This document shows, piece after piece, positions 34,477-42,711 of a stretch of DNA of 64,000 nucleotides. Under the pieces are notes generated by a model. It had not been told where the DNA came from and made no database searches. It was given only the letters and a program-made list of their open reading frames with translations. The translations under genes were made by a program, and so were the position numbers. The stretch's first letter is position 1. The number at the start of each line of letters is the position of its first letter. This stretch comes from CBETVX01 sp965539935 (lineage in GTDB: Bacteria > Bacillota > Clostridia > Peptostreptococcales > Caminicellaceae): the NCBI GenBank assembly GCA_965539935.1, contig CBETVX010000010.1:1-64000 (forward strand), written 5' to 3'.

Positions 34477-34548
34477 GCTTTCCCCCCTCTCGTATTTTAA
34501 AAACGGGAATTTTTTATATAACACTATCTTTACTTCACACAATTTCTT

Positions 34549-34565
34549 AGGTTCCCACGGAACCT
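34549..34565 (-). other. Intercistronic hairpin between grdA and grdB
   Basis: Seven-bp perfect stem AGGTTCC with GGAACCT and three-base loop, about 50 bp after the grdA stop. No T-run, so a role in mRNA processing or stability is more likely than termination. Confidence 0.4.
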
Positions 34566-34612
34566 TTATAACATGGACTTTTAAAATCAAAATTAGGGTT
34601 AATTTTTATATT

Positions 34613-35086
34613 TTAGTATTTAGAAAATTGGTCTCTCATTGATTTCATTTCTTCAATAATTTCGTCAACTTCAAGCACCATTTCCATCATTCCAACTTGC
34701 TCATCGTATACATCGGCATCAACAGCTTCTTTAAACTCTGGCTCCACTGCATGATATACAGCTAAACCTAATTCAACACCTGCTAATGCTCCTGCAAATG
34801 TTGGATCTCCTGCTGTAACAGTTTCTGCTGATAATCCAGCAGCCTCAGCTTCAGCTGCTCCAAAAATTACTACTACATTTTCTCCCCCATGCTTTTCAGC
34901 TAATTCTTTAACCCTTTTTTGATTTTCTAAGTCCATTGCTCCTGCAGCCGTTCAGACAAAACACTCCGTAGAAGAATATACTATCTCAGCGCTTTCCACA
35001 GTCTTTACACATTCTTCAATAGCTGGTCCTGGAATGCCATCTCTATCACCAATGATGATAACTTTTTTATTTTCAAGAATGTTCAT
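34613..35086 (-). CDS. grdA: Glycine reductase selenoprotein A, GrdA (TGA = selenocysteine)
   Basis: A 157-residue selenoprotein, the shared carrier that holds the carboxymethyl group as a selenoether. ATG 35086 follows GGAAGG. An in-frame TGA at 34954-34952 is codon 44, in STECFVUTAAGAMD, the conserved GrdA active site with the redox cysteine three residues before selenocysteine. Downstream sequence continues in frame to TAA (MDLENQKRVKELAEKHGGEN). Length and selenocysteine position match the family. It accepts the group from GrdB/GrdE, gives it to GrdC/GrdD, and is re-reduced by thioredoxin encoded upstream in the same operon. A gene caller ignoring selenocysteine would report only the last 107 residues. 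Confidence 0.97.
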
Positions 35087-35224
35087 CAAAACCTTCCTTT
35101 CCCATTATAGTTTTTTGTAAATATTATAAATTCATTCTATATACTTTTGTCTATTTAAAATGCCTCTCTTAACTTCTTATGGTCATAATCACTTATATTT
35201 AATATCAAAGGATTAAAACTTTTA

Positions 35225-36511
35225 TTAAAAAGTAGTTGCTGACATTTTATTGAATCCTAATTCATTTGTCGCACCAGTTATTACTTGTATCTCAGCTTTA
35301 ATACTTCCATCTGGTCTTAAACTTCCATCAAATCCACCAGCTATTTTGTCTACATAGTCTAAAGTTCCAATCACTTTTTTCATTGGAGGAAGTATTATAA
35401 TTTCATTAGCATTTCCACCAGTAACTACAGCGTCCGCCTTAGGATCAGCATCTGCTAATGATTGGGATGCCCCATCTCTACCTGCATATTCGTCTGTTAC
35501 TATTACAGTTCTTACTCCTTCATTTTCAATTTTCTTACAGTTCATAATAAGGTCAGTGTCAGGATTTCCAAAACCTTCTTGTGAAATTATTACTCCATCT
35601 AATCCTAAGAATTTAGTAAGTTTTGCAGTCCAGTTAGAAGATCTTTCCTTATCTGCAAGATACACATTTTCGTTAGTAATAATTACTCCAACAAAATTTA
35701 TATCCTTTCCATGTCTTTCATATAAATCTTCTATTATTGGATTATTTAAGTGATGGTAAGTGGTGTTTTTATCACAGGCTGAAACACAGTTACCACTTAA
35801 TATAGCCCCATCCATTACTTCTGTTGGATAAAGTATGGTAGGAACTATTCTCTTTGCATCAACTCCATATACATATGTATCATGTAGTAAACCTTGAGTT
35901 TGAAGCATATATACATATCCTACTTTAGGTAAATCAGGATACTCATTAACTTGCTCTATTAATGGCTTTGTTTCATAAGTTATTAATTCATCTGGCTCCA
36001 CTTCTTTACCAGCTTTGCCTAAGTATGTAGCTGCCTTTAAACCAGCCATTCTAGCTGCTGCTTCATATTCATGCTGTCTTAAGCCTTCCACAGGCTCTAC
36101 AACAATACATACATTGTTTGTTTTAGAGAAAGGCGTGTATTCTGATCCAGGACCAGTCATATCTATAATACCTTCTTGGAATCCTACAATCCTACCACAA
36201 GTAACGACTGCAGCACCCTTTAAAACATGGGTACGTCCTGAACCAACTGTTGTAACTTTGTTCATTACCCCTGGGAAGATTCCCCCTGGTCCATCTACCT
36301 TTACCCTTGGTTCAATTACATCCTTTACAGGAGTAATTCTCACTTCTTCCCCTGGTCTAGCTAATTCAACATCAATACTTTTAATATGGTCATCTTCCAC
36401 TAAAAGGTCAATAAGTTCTTGCTTGTTTACATACAGAGTTCCATTTTCAACTTTTGTTTTATCTCCAAATTGAACATCTGTAATATTAATTTTACCAAGC
36501 TCTAAACGCAC
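35225..36511 (-). CDS. grdE: Glycine reductase component B proprotein GrdE (pyruvoyl precursor)
   Basis: A 428-residue precursor that cleaves itself into alpha and beta chains, leaving a pyruvoyl group that forms a Schiff base with glycine. I choose GTG 36511, six bases after GGGAGGTG; an in-frame GTG at 36520 is part of that ribosome binding site. With this start the predicted cleavage cysteine in SGNCVSACDKN is residue 242, the position I recall for this family, which supports the choice. Conserved GGIFPGVMN and GSGRTHVLKGAAVVTCG are present. It lies between trxA and grdA and works with GrdB as protein B. Confidence 0.95.
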   Translation of the reverse strand: MRLELGKINITDVQFGDKTKVENGTLYVNKQELIDLLVEDDHIKSIDVELARPGEEVRITPVKDVIEPRVKVDGPGGIFPGVMNKVTTVGSGRTHVLKGAAVVTCGRIVGFQEGIIDMTGPGSEYTPFSKTNNVCIVVEPVEGLRQHEYEAAARMAGLKAATYLGKAGKEVEPDELITYETKPLIEQVNEYPDLPKVGYVYMLQTQGLLHDTYVYGVDAKRIVPTILYPTEVMDGAILSGNCVSACDKNTTYHHLNNPIIEDLYERHGKDINFVGVIITNENVYLADKERSSNWTAKLTKFLGLDGVIISQEGFGNPDTDLIMNCKKIENEGVRTVIVTDEYAGRDGASQSLADADPKADAVVTGGNANEIIILPPMKKVIGTLDYVDKIAGGFDGSLRPDGSIKAEIQVITGATNELGFNKMSATTF

Positions 36512-36573
36512 AACCTTCACCTCCCTTTATTTTTACAGCTTGTACTGAGGAATGTCAGTACACCTGCAATAAA

Positions 36574-36894
36574 CTAATCTAAATGTTTTTCAATCATGGC
36601 TTCAATATTGTCTTTATTAGCGTCATCTTTAGTTACTTCGTCTATCTTTGCTCCACCTTTGTATAATGCTATTGTTGGTAGTCCTAATACTCTTTGTTTA
36701 ATAGCTAATCTTCTTGCCTTTATTGTATTTAATTTGCAAAACTTCACTTTACCTTCATATTTTTTAGCAAGGGCCTCAACATCTGGCATAAGAGCCTTAC
36801 ATGGCTCACATCCATCACTCCAGTAATCAACTAAAATTAAACCCTCAGCCTTTAGTACTTCTTCTTCAAATGTATTTTTATCTACTGCTAACAT
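36574..36894 (-). CDS. trxA: Thioredoxin of the glycine reductase operon
   Basis: A 106-residue thioredoxin fold protein. The active site reads WSDGCEPCKALMP: Cys-Glu-Pro-Cys instead of the usual Cys-Gly-Pro-Cys, with a Ser-Asp-Gly in front. The cis-proline loop is GLPTIAL. It should deliver electrons from TrxB to GrdA to regenerate the selenol after each cycle. It lies between trxB and grdE, 35 bp after trxB. Altered active-site dipeptides have been noted in Grd-linked thioredoxins, so specialization for GrdA is likely. Confidence 0.92.
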   Translation of the reverse strand: MLAVDKNTFEEEVLKAEGLILVDYWSDGCEPCKALMPDVEALAKKYEGKVKFCKLNTIKARRLAIKQRVLGLPTIALYKGGAKIDEVTKDDANKDNIEAMIEKHLD

Positions 36895-36929
36895 ATTTTT
36901 ACCTCCCTTATTTTCTTTTTTATTTGAAT

Positions 36930-37877
36930 TTATTCATTAAAAGCATTTTCAATATATTTTTCTGCTTGAACTGCTGCTATGGCTCCATCTGCCACTGCTG
37001 TTACTACCTGTCTTAAGGATTTTTGTCTTATATCCCCTGCTGCAAATACTCCTTCTACATTTGTCTTCATATCTGCATCTGTTATTATGTATCCTCTTTC
37101 GTCCATTTCAATCTTATCTTTGTATATTTCACTTAGGGGTATAAATCCTATTAGTGGAAATATCCCAAATGTTCCATCTTCTTCAGCTGCTTGGTATTCT
37201 GTTATTTCTCCTGTCTGTCTATTCTTTAATACTATGGATTCTACTATTCCTTCTCCTTTTATTTCTTCAACCACACTATTCCATATGAATTCTATTTTCT
37301 CGTTGTTAAATGCCTTTTCTTGTATTGATTTTGCTGCTCTTAATTCGTCTCTTCTATGTACTATTGTTACTTTCCTTGCAAATTTTGTTAGGTACATTGC
37401 TTCTTCTACTGCTGAGTCTCCTCCTCCTATTACGAATACTTCTAAATCTGTAAAGAAGTCCGCATCACATGTTGCACAGTAGGATACTCCTTTTCCTGTC
37501 AGTTCCTTTTCCCCTGGCACTCCTAACTTTCTTGGTGTTGCTCCTGATGCTATTATTACCGCCTTTGCCCTATATTCTTCTTTTTTTCCTTTTACTACTT
37601 TTATTTTATCGCTAAAATCTACTTCTATCACTTCATCTTGCTTTTTCTGAGCTCCAAACTCTTCTGCTTGCTCTACCATTCTTGCTACTAAACTTGGACC
37701 TGTTGCATTCTCAACTGATCCTGGGTAGTTTGCCACTTCATTTGTTGTTACTATTTGTCCTCCTGCCTTTTCTTTTTCTAAAATTAAAGTTTTCATCTTT
37801 GCTCTAGCCGAATATAATCCTGCCGCCAATCCTGCTGGTCCTGATCCTATTATTACTACATCGTATAGATTTTCCAT
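36930..37877 (-). CDS. trxB: Thioredoxin reductase
   Basis: A 315-residue flavoprotein. FAD-binding GSGPAGLAAGLYSARA is at residues 12-27, the redox-active CATCDADFF near residue 138, the NADPH-binding GGGDSAVEEAMYL after it, and the second FAD motif GVFAAGDIRQKSLRQ near the C-terminus. It passes electrons from NADPH to the adjacent thioredoxin for the glycine reductase. It follows grdX after 35 bp in the riboswitch-controlled operon. Local base use is slightly richer in C and T on the plus strand than its neighbours, but nothing suggests recent transfer. Confidence 0.96.
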   Translation of the reverse strand: MENLYDVVIIGSGPAGLAAGLYSARAKMKTLILEKEKAGGQIVTTNEVANYPGSVENATGPSLVARMVEQAEEFGAQKKQDEVIEVDFSDKIKVVKGKKEEYRAKAVIIASGATPRKLGVPGEKELTGKGVSYCATCDADFFTDLEVFVIGGGDSAVEEAMYLTKFARKVTIVHRRDELRAAKSIQEKAFNNEKIEFIWNSVVEEIKGEGIVESIVLKNRQTGEITEYQAAEEDGTFGIFPLIGFIPLSEIYKDKIEMDERGYIITDADMKTNVEGVFAAGDIRQKSLRQVVTAVADGAIAAVQAEKYIENAFNE

Positions 37878-37912
37878 AATAAATCCTCCTTTATAAATTT
37901 GAATAAAACAAG

Positions 37913-38308
37913 TTAAAATTGATCCATACTTTCTATACCACTCTTAACTAAATAATAATCAATAAGTTTAAAATCGTCCAGTATCTCTTTACTCCATTTA
38001 GGCGTATTTTTCCCATTTATAAATTTTTCTGCTGTATTAATGCTCTCTTCAATTATTGATAAAGACTGAAAATCAATTTCTCCTCTTTCAGGGGATATGA
38101 CAATAGATTTAAAAGGAGTTTCATTTGGCTTCACGCTTCCAGCCAGAGGATGAGTTAATAATCTATGGCCTTTATGAATTTTATCCCTTGTATATTTTAA
38201 TACCTCTATAAAAGTATAATTCTCTAAATAAATTATACCCATATAATTATTAAATTTTTCATTAACAAGCCCATTATTGGTTACTAATATTTTTTTCAAA
38301 CTTTCCAC
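37913..38308 (-). CDS. grdX: GrdX protein of unknown function
   Basis: A 131-residue soluble protein, first gene of glycine and betaine reductase operons. The family pattern KKILVTNNGLVNEKF, and HKGHRLLTHPLAGSVKPNETP in the middle, identify it. No known enzymatic motif, signal or membrane segment is visible. Its constant place in grd operons suggests a role in assembly or maturation, but the function is not established. It is directly controlled by the glycine riboswitch and terminator upstream. Confidence 0.88.
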   Translation of the reverse strand: MESLKKILVTNNGLVNEKFNNYMGIIYLENYTFIEVLKYTRDKIHKGHRLLTHPLAGSVKPNETPFKSIVISPERGEIDFQSLSIIEESINTAEKFINGKNTPKWSKEILDDFKLIDYYLVKSGIESMDQF

Positions 38309-38401
38309 CTCAAGATAGTTTATTTCAAGGAAACGTTTTCATGGGTTTTGCATTTAAATTCACATTTTTATAATTGTTTAATATTAGACAAAATGATATA
38401 A

Positions 38402-38441
38402 CAAAAAGGAGCAATAGCTAACCTAGGTTGCCATCGCTCCT
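38402..38441 (-). terminator. Riboswitch-linked intrinsic terminator before grdX
   Basis: Hairpin with arms AGGAGCGATGG and CTATTGCTCCT (mostly paired), then TTTTTGTT on the minus strand, placed between the glycine aptamers and grdX. It is the probable expression platform: glycine binding should favour read-through. Confidence 0.8.
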
Positions 38442-38447
38442 CTGTTT

Positions 38448-38622
38448 TATACCTGAGAGTTTTCTTTCAATTTTAGAAATTGAAATTGCCCCTTCGGTGC
38501 CTAAAAAGGCTTTCCAGAGTACTGTCTAGGAACGGTCCTTTTGCCTGAGAACTTTATCATAGCAGGCAGAGCTATGACTTATACCTTCGGCGGCTATTTT
38601 AAGAGCTCTCTCCCGTACCTTT
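38448..38622 (-). promoter_or_regulatory. Tandem glycine riboswitch controlling the grd operon
   Basis: Both aptamers are recognisable on the minus strand. The first has GGGAGAGAGC, GCCGCCGAAGG and TCTCAGGCAAAAGGACCG. The second has ACTCTGGAAAGC, GGCACCGAAGGGGCAA and ACTCTCAGGTATAAA. These are the conserved blocks of the gcvT-type glycine riboswitch. It stands in the leader of grdX, between a good promoter and a terminator, so the operon for glycine reduction is probably turned on by glycine. Confidence 0.94.
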
Positions 38623-38690
38623 CATCCAGTCATTGTCTCTTATAAAATTTTATAATATTTTATAAGATGGTATAAATATCTTCTATAGCC

Positions 38691-38719
38691 ATTATATACA
38701 ATTGAGAATTTTTTTACAA
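38691..38719 (-). promoter_or_regulatory. Housekeeping-type promoter of the grd operon
   Basis: TTGTAA at 38719-38714 and TATAAT at 38696-38691 on the minus strand, 17 bp apart. Transcription would start near 38684, about 60 nt before the first glycine aptamer. Confidence 0.75.
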
Positions 38720-38758
38720 TAATTATTTGTTATTTTTATACCAAAAATTATTTAACAT

Positions 38759-39874
38759 TTATTTAATTTCTATTAATTCATATTCCTTTGACCCTAAACC
38801 TATTTCTGCACCATATTCAAAAATATGATTTACATCAACATCTTTATGCATATGTTTAAATTTATCTTCCCCAGGTTTAACATTATAATCTACTTCTGAA
38901 TTAGGTAGGGGCATTTCTTTGTTTATTAAATCAAAGGCTGCTTTATCTATTGCAACAGGATCTGTTGAGGCTAATACTCCTATATCCCTAACTATAGGAG
39001 CATCACTCCATGGAACACAATCGCAAAGAGGAGTAACATTTATAACAAAATTCATATAGGCTACCTTGCCAATTTTATTTTTCACTGCACCTAATGCATA
39101 TTCTGCCATCTTCTCTTGGAAAACATCAGTTTTTGTTTCCCATCTAACTTTAATAGCCCTTTTAGGACAAGCTGTAGTACATTCTCCACAACCTATACAA
39201 TCTGAAATAGATATTTCTGCTTTGTCATTATCTTTTAAGCTAATGGCATCTTTAGGGCACCATTTTGTACATATTCCACAACCTATACATTTTTCTATAT
39301 TAACCTGTGGTTTAACATCTGAATGCTGTACCTGCTTACCCGATGCCGTTGCACATCCCATGGCAAGGTTTTTAATAGTTCCGCCAAATCCTGCCAGCCC
39401 ATGACCTTTGCAGTGGGATAAAACTATCATACTTTGAGAGTTATATATTTCACCAGCTATTTTTACAGTTTCACAATTTTTTTGATTAACTTCAACGTCA
39501 ATTACATTTTTGCTAAATAAGCCATCGGCAATAATTATTGGTGCACCTACTACTGAGTAAGCAAAACCATTTTCTATAGCTGTAACTAAATGGTCTACAC
39601 TATTAGTTCTACTTCCTGTATATAATGTATTTGTGTCAGTTAAGAAGGGTTTGCCACCATATTCTTTTATTTTATCTACTATTTGTCTAACAAACACAGG
39701 ATGTATATATCCATTATTACCTTTTTCACCAAAATGGATTTTAACAGCCGTTTGATCCCCTTCTGATATTGCTTCATTCATGCCTGCTTTATCAAAAAGC
39801 CTTCTTATTTTGTTTGATAGATTATTTCTTTTAGAATTTGATCTAAGATTTACAAAATATACTTTACTACTCAT
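38759..39874 (-). CDS. DUF362 domain protein with two 4Fe-4S ferredoxin motifs
   Basis: A 371-residue protein. The N-terminal and central parts are DUF362 (VKIHFGEKGNNGY, LTDTNTLYTGSRTN, SHCKGHGLAGFGGTIKNL). A ferredoxin insert near residues 190-240 has two complete motifs, CIGCGICTKWCP and CIGCGECTTACP, enough for two clusters. DUF362 proteins are common in anaerobes and likely transfer electrons or reduce metabolites, but their reaction is unknown. It follows two DegV genes on the same strand with 19 bp between, so it is likely in their operon. Two further DUF362 genes lie at 55.5 and 56.9 kb. Confidence 0.85.
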   Translation of the reverse strand: MSSKVYFVNLRSNSKRNNLSNKIRRLFDKAGMNEAISEGDQTAVKIHFGEKGNNGYIHPVFVRQIVDKIKEYGGKPFLTDTNTLYTGSRTNSVDHLVTAIENGFAYSVVGAPIIIADGLFSKNVIDVEVNQKNCETVKIAGEIYNSQSMIVLSHCKGHGLAGFGGTIKNLAMGCATASGKQVQHSDVKPQVNIEKCIGCGICTKWCPKDAISLKDNDKAEISISDCIGCGECTTACPKRAIKVRWETKTDVFQEKMAEYALGAVKNKIGKVAYMNFVINVTPLCDCVPWSDAPIVRDIGVLASTDPVAIDKAAFDLINKEMPLPNSEVDYNVKPGEDKFKHMHKDVDVNHIFEYGAEIGLGSKEYELIEIK

Positions 39875-39893
39875 TTTTAATCACCCCTTAGTA

Positions 39894-40736
39894 TTATCTG
39901 ATAAAGAATATTGCTAAAGTTCCTGGTCCAGCATGGGTTCCTATTGTAGGCCCAATTTCAGAAACAATAATCTCCTCAGGATTTAAATTATTTTCAACTT
40001 CCCTTTTAAGATCCTCTACCCTATCTATATCACAAGCATGGCCTATACCTATCATAGACCCTTCCTTAAGACCTCTTTCCTTAGAAATTTCTATCATTTT
40101 TTTTATAAGCTTTTTACTTCCCCTAACTTTATCTATTGGCTCAACTACACCATCAACAATTGCTAAAATAGGTTTTACATTTAGCAAATTGCCTAGCACC
40201 ATTTTACTAGTACTAAGCCTTCCGTTTTTATGTAAATATTTAAGGGTAAGTACAGAAAATATTTGCTCCGCACCATCAACCATTTTATTTATTTCTTCAA
40301 GTACTTCGTCTATAGATTTATTTTCTTTAATCATCCTAGCAGCTTTTACAACTATCATTCCACATCCAAAGGATAAAGATCTTGAATCAATAACATGTAT
40401 ATTTTCATTATCTAACTCATTTTTAGCTAAAATGGCAGATTGATGGGTTCCACTTACTCTACTTGAACCATTGATTACTATTATATATTCATATCCTTCT
40501 TCAAGCGCTTTCTCATAAGCAGATTTAAACTCACTTGGAGGAACCTGTGAAGTAGAAGGTATCTCTTCACTCTTTTCCACTTTTCTATAAAAATCTTCAT
40601 TAGTTATATCTATACCATCTTTATATTCCTCAGTTCCAAATCTAACAGTTAATGGTACAACTGTAATATTTAATTCATCAGCTAGTTTTTTAGGTATATC
40701 CGATAAACTATCTGTAATAATTTTAATTTTATTCAT
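39894..40736 (-). CDS. DegV family fatty-acid-binding protein, second copy
   Basis: A 280-residue two-domain DegV (FakB-type) protein. ATG 40736 follows AAGGAG. Family motifs are KIITDSLSDIP, PSTSQVPPSEF with the serine that holds the fatty-acid carboxylate, and SRSLSFGCGM, then GTHAGPGTLAIFF at the C-terminus. FakB proteins present fatty acids to the kinase FakA for phosphorylation and phospholipid synthesis. It is tandem with a paralogue that ends inside the upstream leader of this gene, with 25 bp between. No fakA gene is in this window. Lipid specificity cannot be read. Confidence 0.9.
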   Translation of the reverse strand: MNKIKIITDSLSDIPKKLADELNITVVPLTVRFGTEEYKDGIDITNEDFYRKVEKSEEIPSTSQVPPSEFKSAYEKALEEGYEYIIVINGSSRVSGTHQSAILAKNELDNENIHVIDSRSLSFGCGMIVVKAARMIKENKSIDEVLEEINKMVDGAEQIFSVLTLKYLHKNGRLSTSKMVLGNLLNVKPILAIVDGVVEPIDKVRGSKKLIKKMIEISKERGLKEGSMIGIGHACDIDRVEDLKREVENNLNPEEIIVSEIGPTIGTHAGPGTLAIFFIR

Positions 40737-40761
40737 TATGCCACTCCTTACTTTACTAATC

Positions 40762-41601
40762 TTATTTAACAAAGGCAACAGCAATACAGCCAGGTCCTGC
40801 ATGGGTTCCAACCACAGCCCCTACTTTACCCATTATAACTTCTTTTATAGTGAAATTATCTTCCATTGCATTTAATAGTTCTTGAACGTATTCAGGTGCA
40901 TTAGAATGAAAAACACCAACTGTTTTTGTCTCTAAGTCCATATTGTTTTCTTTAATCCAATTTATTACCCATTTAATAGCTTTTTTTCTGCCTCTTATTT
41001 TATGTTCTAATTTTAGTCTTCCATCTTCCATGGTTATTATTGGTTTTATGTTCAAAAGCTTTCCAACTACCGCTTGACTTAGGGATAATCTTCCTCCTAA
41101 TTGTAAGTATTTTAAATCATCTACAATGAATTTATACACCATATTATCCCTCATATATAATGCTCTATCAACTATCTCATCAAATTCAGCTCCATCTTTA
41201 GCCATCCTGGCTGCTTCAATAGCAATTAGCCCTTGAGCTAAAGTTACAGATTTTGAATCTATAATAGCTATATCATTTGTTTCTAAAAATTCTTTAGCAG
41301 TTACAGCAGAAGCATATGTACCACTAAGCTGCGCTGACATTAATATAGCTATAACCTTATCTCCAGAATTGATTGCTAATTCGAATTCTTTAATAAATTC
41401 TCCAGGAGATACTTGAGAAGTAGAAGGAAGTTTATCAACTTGAGATAGCTTATCAAAAAATTCTTCAGAATTAATCTCTATGCCATCTTTGTATGATTCG
41501 TTTTCAAAATTTACTGTTAATGGTAAAACCTTAATATTTAAATCATCTGCGATTTTTTTTGGAATATCTGCCACACTATCTGTTATTATTCTTATTGTCA
41601 T
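40762..41601 (-). CDS. DegV family fatty-acid-binding protein, first copy
   Basis: A 279-residue DegV/FakB-type protein, starting at ATG 41601 after AGGTG. It shares RIITDSVADIPKK, PSTSQVSPGEF and GTHAGPGCIAVAFVK with the following copy but is clearly diverged, so this is an old tandem duplication. Two FakB proteins with different fatty-acid preference are common in Firmicutes. It is the first gene of a likely three-gene operon with the second DegV and a DUF362 protein. Confidence 0.9.
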   Translation of the reverse strand: MTIRIITDSVADIPKKIADDLNIKVLPLTVNFENESYKDGIEINSEEFFDKLSQVDKLPSTSQVSPGEFIKEFELAINSGDKVIAILMSAQLSGTYASAVTAKEFLETNDIAIIDSKSVTLAQGLIAIEAARMAKDGAEFDEIVDRALYMRDNMVYKFIVDDLKYLQLGGRLSLSQAVVGKLLNIKPIITMEDGRLKLEHKIRGRKKAIKWVINWIKENNMDLETKTVGVFHSNAPEYVQELLNAMEDNFTIKEVIMGKVGAVVGTHAGPGCIAVAFVK

Positions 41602-41834
41602 TTTATTCACCTACTTCATTATTAAATATTAATTGATTTAATCAACATATATTTAAATGATATATTAAATTTTAAAAAATATCTATATAAATAATTAATT
41701 TTATATTGTAATTATATAGGTTTTGACTAAGTCATAATTACAAATTGTAAGATTATGATATAATTATTTTAAAAATAATAAATATATTACTTTGATTATT
41801 TAAAAAAGAATTTAAATTTTTTGGAGGAATTTTT

Positions 41835-42647
41835 ATGAAGGATACTATTGGAATTATTGGTTGTGGGAATATGGCAACTGCAATTATAGGAGGGATGGTT
41901 GAATCTAAATTGTTTCACCCAGACTCTATAATGGTAAGTGATTTGAATTCAGAGAAACTAAATAATATGCAAAATAAATATAAAATCAAAATCTCTAATG
42001 ATAATAAACAAGTAACAAGCTTTGCCCAAATCTTAATCCTAGCTATTAAGCCTTACATTCATAATAGAGTTCTTAGTGAAATCAAACCTTTCATAAAGAA
42101 AGATACTATTATAGTTACCATTGCTGCAGGCATAGATATGGCATACATAGAAGAAAGTCTCGGTAGTCAGACTAAGGTTATAAGAACTATGCCTAATACT
42201 CCCGCATTAGTTAAAAAGGGAATGAGTGTTATATGTCATAATAAGAATATAACTGAAACTGAACTAAATACCGTTGTTAAAATATTTCAAAGCTTTGGCA
42301 AGGTTGAAATAATAGAAGAAAAACTCATGGACTACATACCAGCCATTAGTGGTTCATCTCCAGCCTATGTATTTATGTTTATTGAAGCTTTGGCCGATGG
42401 AGCTGTGGCTAGTGGAATACCTAGGGATAAGGCATATAAAATGGCCGCATCAACAGTTTTAGGAGCGGCCCAGATGGTTTTAGAAACTGGTAAGCATCCT
42501 GGAGAATTAAAGGACATGGTTTGTACTCCTGGTGGAACTACTATAGAAGCCGTTATGGCTCTTGAGAAGAATGGATTTAGAAATGCTGTTTTAGAGGCCA
42601 TGAAGGCTTGCAATAAAAAAGGCCTAGAGCTCCTAAAGAATAAATAA
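41835..42647 (+). CDS. proC: Pyrroline-5-carboxylate reductase
   Basis: A 270-residue NAD(P)H-dependent enzyme interconverting pyrroline-5-carboxylate and L-proline. The Rossmann motif is GIIGCGNMATAIIGG at the N-terminus. AIKPY and TMPNTPALVKKGMS lie centrally. The C-terminal signature is VCTPGGTTIEAVMALE. GGAGGAA precedes the ATG. It is the only plus-strand gene in this part of the window and faces the prd operon, sharing a bidirectional terminator with it. In context it can make proline from ornithine or glutamate routes for reduction by proline reductase. Confidence 0.96.
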   Translation: MKDTIGIIGCGNMATAIIGGMVESKLFHPDSIMVSDLNSEKLNNMQNKYKIKISNDNKQVTSFAQILILAIKPYIHNRVLSEIKPFIKKDTIIVTIAAGIDMAYIEESLGSQTKVIRTMPNTPALVKKGMSVICHNKNITETELNTVVKIFQSFGKVEIIEEKLMDYIPAISGSSPAYVFMFIEALADGAVASGIPRDKAYKMAASTVLGAAQMVLETGKHPGELKDMVCTPGGTTIEAVMALEKNGFRNAVLEAMKACNKKGLELLKNK

Positions 42648-42655
42648 ATAAAAGG

Positions 42656-42683
42656 GACCTCCTAGCTATATTGATAGGAGGTC
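42656..42683. terminator. Bidirectional terminator between proC and the prd operon
   Basis: Eight-bp stem GACCTCCT with AGGAGGTC and a 12-base loop. TTTTT follows on the plus strand and TTTT on the minus strand. Confidence 0.88.
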
Positions 42684-42711
42684 TTTTTAGATAAACTATA
42701 AAAATTTTATT

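Noticed and set aside
33427..34590. A complete short gene ending at TGA 33427, with a second gene 33399-33166
   Set aside because: The TGA lies in the conserved GrdB selenocysteine motif and the frame continues without a shift, so these are one selenoprotein gene.
34613..34936. A stand-alone 107-residue gene
   Set aside because: It is only the part of GrdA after the first methionine downstream of the selenocysteine; the real start with a ribosome binding site is at 35086.
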